Positions 14,001 to 22,753 are shown, numbered from the stretch's first letter. The stretch: DNA of 64,000 nucleotides from Saccharina japonica (GCA_008828725.1 MEHQ01001845.1:304298-368297); one strand, 5' to 3'. Notes: generated by a model not told the origin, from the letters alone. Numbers and translations are program-made.

Positions 14001-16195
14001 TTTCAATCTCAGCCGCGCTCAGAGCTCAGAGTCTCTCCAACGAACGGCTACCGTATCTGTCGGCAGTCTTTTGAGCTTTTCAGACATCTTGGTTTTGATC
14101 GAAGCACCGGCATGGCATTGCTTTTTTATAGATGTTTGCTACGATGGAGGTACATACTGTAGCTCCAAACATTTCCTGGGGCTCCTTACTCGAGCCCATA
14201 CTTGCCCTACAAACTGGGTTTCGGACGCGTGCTTCGATAGAGGTAGCAGCACATTTTGACTCAAATTAGTTGGAATGACGGGGCTCCTTAGGGCACGGTT
14301 TAACGAAGAAAAAACAAAATCAATTTGGAAAAAAACAAAATCAAATCCGTTTTTCATTGGTCAAAACCCGCACCACCACCCAAGATTATACCCCAACATC
14401 CTAATCTTTGGTGCTGGTGCGTGTGTTGACCAATGAAAACCGAATTTGAATTTTTCCAAATTGAAAATATTTTATACTCGTTAATATGGGCCCTTACTCA
14501 ACCCAAAATCATGGCAAATGTACTCTTGTGTCGCACAATGTTTCGTTTTTTCTACTTCAGGCAACGCAATTGGTCACCGGGTAGCACGTTTTTTTAAAAC
14601 AAAAAAAAAAAAAAAAAAAAACGGTTGAGGTATAGAGCGCCTTAAGTGACCGATCTTAGAAAAAGGATAGTGCACCTCTAACGTAGCATGCGTCTTTGAG
14701 AGAATAGCTTAAAAATTCAACCTGACGAACAGTCCCACTACGAACTCGTGTAGGATATCACAATTCCTATTTCGAAAACATGAATGGCATTCTGGCGAGA
14801 TTTTGGGTCGAGGAACCTTGTCGTCCGTCGGAATAGTTTGGTCGACAAGTGCTAGTACTCATATCGTAGCACGCGTCTTAATCTGGGCCAAAACGATACT
14901 TTTTTGTTCATTATGGAGGGAAGGTTCAGACCCATCTCTGCCGGCGTGTGGCGTAAACGCGGTACGTAGTGGAAACTGTAAAATTGGGGAACTCCTCCTA
15001 CCGTGGCGCACGAGTCACTTGGTGCAGTAAAGGTAGAACTTATTATTCATGACGCTCCTACACCTAGTAGCTCCTAGGCCTCACACAAACACCAACTTTG
15101 ACACATAGTAAGTCAAGACCGATTCAAAACCTTATCGACATGACCATAAAAACAAATATGGCATCGAATGCAGAGATGCCGGGTAGGGCGCCAGCCGAAG
15201 AGCTCGGTAAGGAGAACACCATCGTGGGGCTCCAAAACTTCACTCCCCACCGTGACACGCCTCTTAGGTATTTTAACCGACGTTACAAAATATGATAATA
15301 ACATGTGTTTCTGGAGTCGTTCGACAATGTGTCATTGCATGACCTTCGGCGTTGATCACTCACACGCAACCCGAAAACAATAAAACCACGGAAACAAATT
15401 AACCCCATGCACTACGTAGCTCCCTTTTTTGCCTGCGTTCGGGTCGAGCCCTGTGTAATCCAATAGGATAAAGGCAAAACAATTTGCTCCGACGTCCTGA
15501 AGTTCAGAATCCACTCTACTATCCGGAAATCAATTTCGACGGCCTACGTCCATTTCAAGGCTATGGAACCTTACAGGAGTTGTAGCTTCTTTTCGGCGGC
15601 TCCTCACAGGAGAGGGTCAATATCTGGCCCGAACCGTCACTTCGAAACAAAATGTTTGGGCAACCTGACCAACATTTGTCTTTGCGCTATTACCAACGTC
15701 CTCTAGATCAAATATACTAAAGGAAAAACATCGTAACGACGGGTAGTTTTTCACTTGAGGGGCTCAAGCAGTTTTGAAAACATTGCCGCAAAAGACTAAA
15801 ACAAACTTCAACCCCTACCTACCGTGGCATATTGACCTTTGGTCGACATCGTGCCCGTACCAACTCCGAGCGGTTCAAGACAAAACAAAGAAACACAAAA
15901 AAAGCAAAAAAAAAAAAAGAAGAACAAAATATTTTATAAGAACAACACAAAAAAAAAAAAAAAACACACAAAAAAAAAAAAATTAAAGAAGAAAAAAAAA
16001 AGAAAAAAAGAAAAAAAAAAAAAAAAACAAAAAAAAAAAAAAAAAAATAATAAAAAAAAAAAAAAAAAACCAAAAAAATTAGGATAAAAAAACCAAAAAA
16101 TAAAAAAAAAGAACAAACAAAAAAAAATTACAAAAACAAAACAAAAAAACAAGGATAAAATAAATAAAAAAAAGAAAGAAAAAAAAAAAAATTAC

Positions 16196-16226
<31 letters not shown>

Positions 16227-19200
16227 GAAAGCAGTGCAATGCACCGGCAACGTTTTTGAGCCGAAATACGCGAGGAGCACGAGCCGTTCCAATACGATAC
16301 CGACGCCACTCTCTCACAACGCGTCCCCGGCCCTTGTGTCACCTATAGAACCCTGTCAATGCTCCGTCGACCCCAACCACACTACACAACCCTCTCGTCG
16401 AAAATTAAACTGTCTCTTATGTCATCGCCAAGACTGGAAGAGCTCGGGGGCTCTCACACGCTTTTCGGGATAGCGCGGCTGATCATGTGCCTCGCAGAGG
16501 TGCCTTTCTTCTACATCTCGGGCCCACTCCTCCGCCGGATCGGACCCTGGAGCGTAGCCGGCTTGGCTCAGTTGGGATTCCTCGCGCGATTCCGGTACTA
16601 CTCGGTGAGCGCGCGCATGGTCCCTACTTATTGGGGTTTTGGGGTTGGAACGGAGTCGTGGTCGTTTGGTGACGAGACGCGCGGTACGATGGGGGTAGCA
16701 TCGAATGTTCGACTTGTGCTATGAGATAGGTACGAGCACTTTTTTTATTTATTTATTTTGCTGGGGGGTTTTTTCTGCATGACGGGGCTCCTCAATCCAA
16801 AGTCGGCGGAATTTTTCATCATTCTGTTGCATCTGCTTTCTTATTTGTTCACTTGGACGATGGGATTGTTTGTCCGGGGGTAGCACTTTTATTTCCCTCC
16901 TCCTAATTAATCAGTTTTTGACTTACTGTTAGTATTGAGCTCCTCAAGTGACCGCCCTCAGAAAAAAAAAACATGGTGGAACCTCTACCGTAGCATTCCT
17001 CGTCGTTTATGAGATTATTCGCTTCAGGAGCTATATACCTCACCCAATGCTGAGTTTTAGGCATGTGTGTGTAGGTTTAACCCCGATGTACGACGCGTGC
17101 TACGATAGAGGTAGAGGTACACCTTTTTTTGGCTGAAACGTTTTCTGGGTGACGGGGCTCCTTAACCCAAAAATCGTCAGATTTTTTTCTTGTGGTGACG
17201 CGTGCTACGGTAGAGGTAGATTTTTTTGGCCTAATCGTTTTCTGAACGATCGGGCTCCTTAACCCAAATTCGTCGGACTTTCATTTTCGTGACGAAACAT
17301 GTTTCAGGGTATACTTCGGTCGCGTGATTTCTCGCCCGGCAGCAACTTCTAGTTCCCTTCAAACTCATTTTTTCGGTGAGGTATGACGCTCCTTAAGTGA
17401 GGAGCTCTGAAAAAAACATGGTGCACGTCTATCGTAGCATGCGTCGTCGGTTGCAGTATTGTTCATTTCATACCTACAAATATTAGACCATGGGGTCGTT
17501 CATTGGGTAGCCCTTTTTATTTCCCTACAAAGTCAGGTTTTCGACTACTGCAGGTATAGAGGCATAGAGCCTCCTCACGTGAGGAGCCTCCAGGAAATGT
17601 ACTGGATGCAAGTGCACCTCTACCGTAGCATGCCCTGAACAGTAGTGTCGGTGCCCCATACGTGTATTACGCAAACGACCAATAACAGCCGATTTTTCTA
17701 ATTGAGAATTGCCTTTCCGATGGGAATGAAAATCAATTTTAGTACCTTTTTTTTTGTTCAAGAGTTGTATTTCGCTCACGACCAAAATTTGACCTAGAAA
17801 ACATGTTCCTCGGTGGTAGGTATCGATCCACGAAACAAAAATTGAAATCGGCCTTGACAGGCTCGAAAAATCAAGGGTTTAAGGGAATTTGCATTTATGA
17901 GCGAGGTCCATCGCCCATAAATACAGATTTTCTGGGATCCTCGATATCTTGAGACAGCCGATTCCAAATTCGTTTTTTTTTTTGTTGTCATCGACAGGTG
18001 TCACAACTGGCAACAGTTTACGGTGAAAAAATGACTGTAAGGGAAGTACATCTCTTGCAATTCAAAAAACAATATTTTCGATTTTCATTCTCATCGGAAA
18101 GGCAATTCTCAATTAGGAAAATCGGCTGTTCACTGTTGTGCAACCCTCATCTGGGATATATATACCGGGCACTTCTTGAGTTGAGGAGCTGCTTCGTCGG
18201 GAAGAAAATATGCCGGCTTCAAATTGATAACCGTGTTGGTGTAACCGTATCGCAACCAGCAAGGGTCAGGCTGAGGGTTTAAGGTGCTTTGCGCACGTAT
18301 TCTGGAGCCAGCCCGCACCGCGTTGAGAGCTGCACGTGTTTGAGGCCAACGAATGTGATACCGCTACCGCTGCACGCGCCGCATACACCCGTAGGTTCTA
18401 TGGCCCCTTCGACAAGCTGTGGATAACTCAATGTGCCGATTTCCGTCACCCCGATACTGCGAGGTTTCACGCCGTAACGAAGAATGGACAACGAGCAAAT
18501 CTTGGCACGCGCACCCACATCGTGCGGGAAATGAGCCGTGCTCAGTAGTGGGCAATTGTTTTTATAGAGCTTAAACGTTTCCCTACCGCCGGGGGATCTC
18601 TTAAACTGAGGAACCATCCAATACAATCATCCTGACATCCGATGTGCATTGCACATGGACTTTCGGTAGTCGTTTTGATGATATGTATCTGCCTAAGCTT
18701 AAACTATTTGTCAATATCGGTCGCCGGGTGTAAGGGGTTAGAGCCCCCTCCACACGAGGACTCTCAGAGTTACCGAGTGCTACCCGTGCCTTGTTTAGCA
18801 CGCGCGCAAACCGTATGCATCCCGTTCGACTCTCCTTCGGTCGAGATGGGAAATAGTCATGTGTGTCTCGCTTTCGCCTCTTGGCTTACCGGCGAGTCCT
18901 GTCGTGCACCACGCTGCCTCGAAAAAGAGGGAAAGTTGGACGCGTGCTACATCAGACCCATGCAACGATAGAGGTTCACCGTGTTTTTTCTCCATCGGGT
19001 GGTCACTTGAGGAGCTCGTTTTCTCACCGCACAACTAACTTTGGAGCAGCAAAAAAAAGGGGCTGCGTACCCGACGAACAATCCCGTGGCCTAAGAGTGT
19101 ACCATCCAAGGAAATATTGAAACCGAAGATTGAGATGTCGACGAGTTTGGGTTAAGGAGCCGGATCGTTCATAAACCGTTTTTTTTCAGAGAAAGTGCTG

Positions 19201-22200
19201 CCTCTATCGTCGCACGCGTTAGCAGTAACGGTACACACCCGCTAATTTGTGGGCCTCCTCACTTTACGAGCTGGAAATGTATCACCCAAAACCGAAACAA
19301 AAACGAACGCATAGGGGTACGCTTGACCGGATGTGAGAGTACATGGCCAGGTATATGTATCCAAAAACAAACATTGGTCCGAAACCAAAGATACTGGGTA
19401 GTTCCCTGGAGGAGAAAGCTCAATCAGTCGTAAGCATTTGCCTCATAAGCAAGAAAATACATGCTCTTAAGCCTATCGTAGCACGCGTCGTTTTGTTCAC
19501 AAATGTTTGATCCAAGCTGTCGTTACTACCAGCTGACGCGTGCTACGATAGAGGTAGCGCTTTTTGGTGATTTATGTTTCTGAATGATCGGGCTCCCTAA
19601 CCCAAATGCATCGGACTTGCATTCTTGTGTTGCCATATTTCCCATAGTATACCTAGCTCATGGGATTGTTGATCGTGTAGCACTTTTGGTTTCCTCCAAA
19701 ATCGTTTTTCGGGTGAAGTATGGAGCTACTCAAGTGAGGAGCTTAGAAAAAACACGGTGCACCTCTATCGTAGCATTCGTCAGCTGGTCGAATATTGTGC
19801 CAACCTCTACCCCGAGGTGGAAAACGATCCCCACGTACAAACGTGGCGAGGTTAATGCCATTACGAAAGGTATAAAATTATCCAAGACATTAATCAGTTT
19901 TATCTGCGAGGCCCACGATATAGGGAAATGGTTGTTGTACATTTGCATGACACCGCATATACATAAATTGCCTTACGGCCGCGCCTTGTGCGTTTCTTCC
20001 CGCCTACATTCCAGGTGCTTCGAGACCCGTGGTGGGTGCTTCCGGCGGAGGTGCTGCACGGGCTCACCTTTGCCGCCATGTGGGCGGCCACCATCGAATA
20101 CGCCCATCAAGTAGCACCAGGTGAACGCTCCAAAATTACACCCTCTCGGGGCGATGACACAGCGCTATCGGTTCCCGGGCGACATGTAACGCGATGTACA
20201 TAATGCGTGAGTGATGACACGTGCTCATAAGACAGGGGGGGCACGGTCTGACCAAGTTATTTCTGACTCGTGGTGTATGCTAAGATAGAAGAGCCCATTT
20301 CTTGTTTACAGGGTGATGACTTGAGGACTTTTTCTCTCGCATGCACCTGGATTGCTAGCAGGGTAGGTCTTGCCTGTCGTATATGGCATTGCATTGTCTG
20401 CTCTGCTTACTACACTGAGCGTAGTATCTCTGTGTCGTAGTTTTGTGGCCACAGAACTGGTACCTTTTTAGGATGAAGAATAGGAACGGACACTGGGTGT
20501 GCTGGATGTCGACGGGTAGAAAGGGAGGTTTAATGTGAAGAACACACACACTGTACCTGACCCACAAACTGTTTTTGGAGGGAAAAGAAAGCGCTACATA
20601 CCCGATGAAATATCTCATGGCCTACGCCTGCCACAAGCACCATTGCAATACAACAACGAAGTTCCGACGAATTTGGGTTATAGAAGGAGCCCCGTCATTC
20701 AGAAAACGTTTCATCCAAAAAGTGTCACTGGGACTACCTCTAACGTAGCACGCGCCTCATGACACCCCCGTTGACTAAGGGAGCGTGCCAGAATGTGTCG
20801 CTGGAACACAACGTTCAGTTTTGGTCGGATAGTGTGGTCTCTGGGCGTTTCCCAGACCCGTGGGTCATCCAAACCTTTTTTGTACGCCAACCGTTGTTTC
20901 CTGTGTCTCCCTCTCCGCTATACACCTTCCACACGAAGCAATTAAAATAGCGCACCGTGCCGTTCACCCCCTTACAGCATGAAACCGACCACTTCTCTCG
21001 TTATCTTCCTCCCTATTTCACCCACAAAATTCACGACTCGCGGCACTAAACTCCTGCAGTGGGCTCAGAAACCACCATGGTTGGGATCGTGTCGGGACTG
21101 CACCAGGGGCTCGGTGTTGGTTTCGGGGCGCTCGTCGGAGGGTTCCTGTACGCGGGGCTAGGCCCCGCCCAGTGCTTCAGCGCGTTTGCCGTATTGCCGC
21201 TCATCAATCTGATCCTGTTGGCACTCCCCGCGACGATGCGTTGCTTGCACATCGGCGGTGGTAACCGGCGGAAGGGTGGGATGATGGACGAAGAAGGCCT
21301 CGACGGGTGGGGTGGGGTGAATTTGGACGAACTTGCTGTGCCGGTGAGAGATGCTTGGACTGTACTGCTTTAACCATATTTGTCGGCGATTCTGGGTGAA
21401 GGGACGTTTGGAAACCATGATATGTAGCACGCAGTGATTAGGTGTACGTACACTACTGCTGGGAGTTTACTTCGTGGTGACTATCAGGTAGTAGTATTCA
21501 TACAGCGCCGGTAAGCGCTTCTTACTACAACAGACGGTAGGTATGCATGCCTAGGTGATCCAGACAGTAATAAGCCTTTCCAAACCGGGATAGATGCATA
21601 CAACTTATAGACGCACATATAGCTGGTCTCATCAAACAAAACCGTAGTCGTGGGGCGCTTATGACTGCGTCCTAGATACTCACGAGAGACTTGGATAGGG
21701 CGGTAGTATAGCACCAGCTGGAAGCGCCAAGAAATCGTCATTGTTTTTGTCCACGGGGGTACCGTACCGTACATCGGTGGTGGTGAACTTGATATCGGCG
21801 TCATCCAGCCGTTGCTGCTGTATCGGACGGGCTATGGTATAACACTGTGTTGTCATTTGGCCTACTCCAGGCACCGGGTCATCTACATCTTCCTTTCAGT
21901 GCAATGTTCAAGCATAACGTATGATGGCAAACATAGCATGATACGCCATAACTTCACCGATATTTCCAGCTCTAGAGAACGTAGCATGGCTCCCGGAGAA
22001 GGACCAACCTAAGACGAGTCCCTTCTGGTCGAACGTTGGTCGTCTTTGACCGCCTGCCCATCGTCAACCCCTATTCGCTCCCCCCTACGTGCACAGTTCT
22101 GGTTTATTTACGGTACTGTACAGCAGACTCATCCAACGGTAGGTACGTGTCTCAGATAGTTTTTGTTTGCCTTCTGGGGCAATATTGTCTCACTGGGATT

Positions 22201-22753
22201 TGTCACTGGGATCGGTTAAGCTTCTCAAGTGAGCAGCTACCTGCTAGTGTGATAATCTCACTATAGTATTTAGTTTATGATACATAGCATACGGCGCATA
22301 CAGCGCATACAAATGCTGGTCGGTTTGCCCAAGCAAAACCTTCCTTCGAAAGTCATGTTTCGGGTGAGATATTATTGAGCTCTCCTAATGTGATCGAGCT
22401 CAGACAATTAGCCGCCACCCTTATAAGGTGGCATCGCTCTTCAGTCGTCAAACGCGGATTGCTGCTACAAGTACCGTTTGCATGTACAGAATAGAGTTTT
22501 CATGTCATAGTGGTTCTCACGCGGTCTAGTATGTCCGGCTTGTTTTTAAAACGCGGTCTGCATCTATTTCTAAACGCGTCATATTGTCCATGCGTAGGAC
22601 GAGAGGCATCTCAGTGGCAGCGAGCGAGAGGAAGAGGACAGCGACGACAACGGAAAGAAGACCTACCGCCGCAACGTGGGCAGCTCCGGCCAGGACGGAC
22701 GGGCACAGCGAACCGCACCCGAGCCGTCGTCCGCCCGCGTTGCCTCGGAGTAA
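1910..22753 (+). CDS. MFS transporter, MFSD6 / MFS_1-like family, eight visible exons, 5' end missing
   Basis: This is a multi-pass membrane transporter of the major facilitator superfamily; the substrate cannot be read from sequence. Joined exons are 1910-2010, 4244-4407, 8635-8841, 13385-13783, 16433-16604, 20015-20120, 21060-21343 and 22598-22753. All introns are GT-AG and all phases agree, giving 528 residues plus stop. TM2 (residues 2-25) ends in the MFS loop motif ALADRTG. YGKLRMWGGFGFGVAS (88-104) matches the family motif before TM5. An acidic, Ser/Thr-rich cytoplasmic loop spans about 150-255. TM7 begins near 260, and TM11 carries SGLHQGLGVGFGALVGG. Eleven of twelve expected helices are visible. 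TM1 and the start codon are absent, presumably in an exon left of the window. The introns (0.9-4.5 kb) are full of MITEs. MFSD6-like assignment is from remembered family motifs, not a search. Confidence 0.9.
2420..2704 (+). mobile_element. Family 1 MITE, forward, diverged
   Basis: The left end is degraded (GACCCGTGCTA, then GGGGGTAGCAC); the right end CACCTCTATCGTAGCATGCG is intact. The internal landmarks GGGGCTCC, TGGGATTGTTCATCGGG and TTTTCCTCC are in the usual order. It lies in the first visible intron. Confidence 0.7.
2930..3035 (-). mobile_element. Family 1 MITE fragment, reverse
   Basis: This is half a copy in reverse orientation: GGACGAGTTTGGGTT, a 'GAACCCCATCA' block, 'TTTAGCCAAACAGTGC' and a decayed end near GTAACACGCC. 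The other half is not recognisable. Confidence 0.45.
3040..4240. other. Intron DNA without clear features
   Basis: Only a decayed family 1-like stretch in reverse orientation is visible at about 3860-4080 (GATGAACAATCCCATGCCCT). The rest shows nothing I can name. Confidence 0.5.
4244..4407 (+). CDS. MFSD6-like transporter exon (TM3-TM4)
   Basis: The acceptor is actaag at 4238-4243; the donor is CGG|gtgagg at 4407/4408. The exon enters in phase 0 and leaves in phase 2. It encodes VLYALLVLYGFARPLVLVAG (TM3), a second hydrophobic segment and SLVDSG, where the family usually has a 'PLxDS' element. Joining to the 8635 exon restores SGYGKLRMWG without a gap. Confidence 0.85.
4835..5096 (-). mobile_element. 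Family 1 MITE, reverse, with target duplication CACA
   Basis: Ends are diverged but pairable (GCTACGGTAGAGGTGTACC and CCATATCGTAGTACGCG). CACA flanks both sides at 4831-4834 and 5097-5100. It lies in the intron between exons 4244 and 8635. Confidence 0.65.
5168..5203 (+). repeat. CTG triplet microsatellite
   Basis: GCTGCTGCTGCTGCTGCTG is followed by one GTG interruption and more GCTGCTGCTG. It is intronic. Confidence 0.9.
6404..6712 (+). mobile_element. Family 1 MITE, forward, with target duplication ACTT and internal microsatellite
   Basis: Terminal inverted repeats are GATGCGTGCTACGATAGAGG and CCTCTATCGTAGCACGGGTC; ACTT flanks both sides (6400-6403 and 6713-6716). The position of the usual TTTCATT block holds a 9-bp tandem repeat (6487-6549), which lengthens this copy. 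Confidence 0.85.
6487..6549 (+). repeat. 9-bp tandem repeat
   Basis: The unit TGTCATTAT is repeated about seven times inside a family 1 MITE, expanded from its single TTTCATT block. Confidence 0.95.
7458..7714 (-). mobile_element. Family 1 MITE, reverse, with target duplication ACAC
   Basis: Ends are AACGCATCCTACGGTAGAGG and CTGTCGTAGCACGCGTC, flanked by ACAC at 7454-7457 and 7715-7718. The internal reverse-orientation block GAGCAATCCCATGG and the TTTGGGTTAAGG block are present. Confidence 0.85.
7960..8208 (+). mobile_element. Family 1 MITE, forward, near-intact copy with target duplication TATA
   Basis: Terminal inverted repeats GACGCGTGCTACGGTAGAGG and CCTCTATCGTAGCATGCGTC are almost perfect. 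TATA flanks at 7956-7959 and 8209-8212. At 249 bp this is close to the family consensus and is the best reference copy here. Confidence 0.92.
8237..8487 (+). mobile_element. Family 1 MITE, forward
   Basis: Ends are GATGCGTGCAACGACAGAGG and CCTCTATCGGAGCATGCGCC, with flanks GTCA and GTAA (3 of 4 match). It lies 28 bp after the previous copy in the same orientation, just upstream of exon 8635. Confidence 0.8.
8635..8841 (+). CDS. MFSD6-like transporter exon (TM5-TM6)
   Basis: The acceptor is aaccccag at 8627-8634; the donor is AAG|gtgcga at 8841/8842. Phase is 2 at both ends. It encodes YGKLRMWGGFGFGVASVIGG (TM5), then TM6 and the start of an acidic DDDD loop. Confidence 0.88.
8899..9185 (+). 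repeat. Dispersed repeat, copy 1 (about 280 bp)
   Basis: It matches the reverse complement of 30262-30537 at roughly 90 percent. The best-conserved block includes GAGCTCGAGGATTTCGTCGA and ATGAGGGGGACACAATCTGA. It starts 57 bp inside the intron after exon 8635. Confidence 0.8.
9690..10070. mobile_element. Family 2 MITE relic
   Basis: Internal blocks match family 2: GAGCTCCTCGAGTAAGGAGC, the CCCGAAACGTAATTCCGGA block, the GAGGAGCTTAACCGGTCAGA block and ACCCTGCCTACCGTGGCAT at the right. The left end (about 9696) is too degraded for a flank comparison. Confidence 0.55.
10240..10770. mobile_element. Family 2 MITE relics, overlapping
   Basis: The right part (10600-10767) has GCGCATACAGCGCATACAAA, ACCTTCGACGAATTCATGA, CTATGAGGAGCTCTGA and CACCCCTACCGGGGCATTGC. 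The same subfamily sits at 22285-22439. The left part is more decayed. Confidence 0.5.
11109..11355 (+). mobile_element. Family 1 MITE, forward
   Basis: Ends are GACACGTGCGATGGTAGAGG and CCTCTATCGTAGCATGCGTC, with flanks AATT and TATT (3 of 4 match). The body is very close to the 7960 copy. Confidence 0.88.
11399..11794 (-). mobile_element. SINE with tRNA-like head, reverse
   Basis: Read on the minus strand it starts GGTCGCCCCCATGGTCTAGT (A-box-like) and has GGAGTTCGAATC (B-box) about 40 bases later. It then shares the body of the 35732 copy: the GTTGATTCCG-type block, a 'GAGGAGCCTACTTTGTG' block and an AACTAAATGGG-like tail. The acceptor stem does not pair, so it is not a working tRNA. Confidence 0.8.
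12906..13255 (+). mobile_element. Family 1 MITE, forward, longer diverged subtype
   Basis: Ends are GACGCGTGCTGCGAGAGAGG and CCTCTACCGCAGCATGCGCC. It shares the 'CTGTATGCAGGTGCACCTCT' right arm with the copies at 2420 and 17092, suggesting a subfamily. No matching flanks are visible. Confidence 0.7.
13385..13783 (+). CDS. MFSD6-like transporter exon (central loop and TM7)
   Basis: The acceptor is ccaaccccag at 13375-13384; the donor is CAG|gtacgg at 13783/13784. Phase is 2 at both ends. About 100 residues of low-complexity loop rich in Ser, Thr, Gly, Asp and Glu precede TM7, which ends GSGFIDTFLFI. The loop is long for a bacterial MFS protein but ordinary for eukaryotic MFSD6-like proteins. 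Confidence 0.87.
14224..14694 (+). mobile_element. Family 1 MITE, forward, enlarged by internal insertion
   Basis: Ends are GGACGCGTGCTTCGATAGAG and CCTCTAACGTAGCATGCGTC. The body is about 200 bp longer than usual. The extra DNA at about 14298-14460 folds on itself (CATTGGTCAAAACCCGCACC pairs with GGTGCGTGTGTTGACCAATG), so it is probably another small foldback element. Confidence 0.65.
14772..14878 (-). mobile_element. Family 1 MITE fragment, reverse
   Basis: The half-copy runs from the 'GGCATTCTGGCGAGATTTTG' block to the intact terminal repeat ATCGTAGCACGCGTC. Confidence 0.55.
15890..16224 (+). repeat. Long A-rich tract
   Basis: About 330 bp of nearly pure A, broken by single C, G and T bases, lies in the intron before exon 16433. 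It is open in many frames only because Lys/Asn codons avoid stops. Length and base calls in such tracts are often unreliable. Confidence 0.9.
16433..16604 (+). CDS. MFSD6-like transporter exon (TM8-TM9)
   Basis: The acceptor is atcgccaag at 16424-16432; the donor is TCG|gtgagc at 16604/16605. The exon enters in phase 2 (AG|A = Arg) and leaves in phase 0. It encodes LEELGGSHTLFGIARLIMCL and then a second helix. The junction FIR-LEELGGS reads as one MFS loop. Confidence 0.88.
16711..17004 (+). mobile_element. Family 1 MITE, forward
   Basis: Diverged ends are GACTTGTGCTATGAGATAGG and CCTCTACCGTAGCATTCC. Internal landmarks are TGACGGGGCTCCT, GATGGGATTGTTTGTCCGGG and TTCCCTCC. It begins 107 bp after the donor of exon 16433. 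Confidence 0.7.
17092..17634 (+). mobile_element. Family 1 MITE, forward, split by a second copy
   Basis: The left part (17092-17196) runs from GACGCGTGCTACGATAGAGG through the TTAACCC block. The right part (17446-17634) resumes near the TTCAT block and ends CCTCTACCGTAGCATGCCC. The intervening 249 bp are a complete younger copy. Confidence 0.75.
17197..17445 (+). mobile_element. Family 1 MITE, forward, nested inside an older copy
   Basis: Intact ends are GACGCGTGCTACGGTAGAGG and GTCTATCGTAGCATGCGTC, with a body near-identical to the 7960 and 11109 copies. It interrupts the 17092-17634 element. Confidence 0.85.
17684..18130. repeat. Foldback element with 51-bp arms
   Basis: The arms at 17684-17735 and 18080-18130 are near-perfect reverse complements (AACAGCCGATTTTTCTAATT pairs with AATTAGGAAAATCGGCTGTT). 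The 340-bp loop is AT-rich and has no coding signal. Confidence 0.8.
18336..18551 (+). pseudogene. Short coding-like relic inside transporter intron, perhaps T5orf172 / GIY-YIG-like
   Basis: About 70 open codons with gene-like third positions encode AYTRRFYGPFDKLWITQCAD, then FRHPDTARFHAV. The pattern 'YGP.D..W...C.DF...(E/D)TA.FHA' recalls T5orf172-type GIY-YIG relatives, but this is an impression only. There is no ATG (the frame opens at a GTG) and it sits in the 16605-20014 intron, so it is most likely a fragment of an inserted gene. Confidence 0.2.
18955..19220 (-). mobile_element. Family 1 MITE, reverse
   Basis: Ends are GACCCATGCAACGATAGAGG and GCCTCTATCGTCGCACGCG, with flanks ATCA and AGCA. 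A stray GACGCGTGCTAC sits just upstream at 18939 and may be the end of a lost copy. Confidence 0.75.
19535..19781 (+). mobile_element. Family 1 MITE, forward, with target duplication AGCT
   Basis: Ends are GACGCGTGCTACGATAGAGG and CCTCTATCGTAGCATTCGTC. AGCT flanks at 19531-19534 and 19782-19785. It lies 233 bp before exon 20015. Confidence 0.9.
20015..20120 (+). CDS. MFSD6-like transporter exon (TM10)
   Basis: The acceptor is tacattccag at 20005-20014; the donor is CAG|gtgaac at 20120/20121. The exon enters in phase 0 and leaves in phase 1. It encodes WWVLPAEVLHGLTFAAMWAA then TIEYAHQVAP, the conserved TM10 and APxG-type turn of the family. Confidence 0.88.
20265..20756 (-). mobile_element. 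Family 1 MITE, reverse, with inserted repeat
   Basis: The right half is clear (GTTCCGACGAATTTGGGTTA, then CTACCTCTAACGTAGCACGC). The left end is weak. The middle (about 20440-20525) carries a fragment shared with 63078-63137 and 41405-41490, so another repeat inserted here. It sits between exons 20015 and 21060. Confidence 0.6.
21060..21343 (+). CDS. MFSD6-like transporter exon (TM11-TM12)
   Basis: The acceptor is ctcctgcag at 21051-21059; the preferred donor is CCG|gtgaga at 21343/21344. The exon enters in phase 1 and leaves in phase 0. It encodes GIVSGLHQGLGVGFGALVGG (TM11), TM12 and a Gly-rich, acidic cytoplasmic tail. Without splicing, the reading frame stops at 21371-21373, adding VRDAWTVLL, so that is an alternative end of the protein. 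Confidence 0.83.
22190..22439. mobile_element. Family 2 MITE, subfamily with GCGCATACA repeats
   Basis: It shares GGCGCATACAGCGCATACAA, the CAAAACCTTCCTTCGAAAG block and the end CACCCTTATAAGGTGGCATC with the 10600-10767 relic. It lies in the intron before the last transporter exon. Confidence 0.55.
22598..22753 (+). CDS. MFSD6-like transporter, probable last exon (cytoplasmic tail)
   Basis: The acceptor is ccatgcgtag at 22588-22597. Phase 0 entry joins exactly to the 21343 donor. It encodes a hydrophilic tail (GSEREEEDSDDNGKKTYRRN onward) with GC-rich third positions and stops at TAA 22751-22753. There is no homology to lean on: phase, coding style and position are the only evidence, so the exon is less certain than the others. 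Confidence 0.55.
   Translation, partial: DERHLSGSEREEEDSDDNGKKTYRRNVGSSGQDGRAQRTAPEPSSARVASE

Noticed and set aside
15774-16342. Lys-rich or Phe-rich protein genes on both strands
   Set aside because: They are translations of the A-rich tract and have no codon structure.
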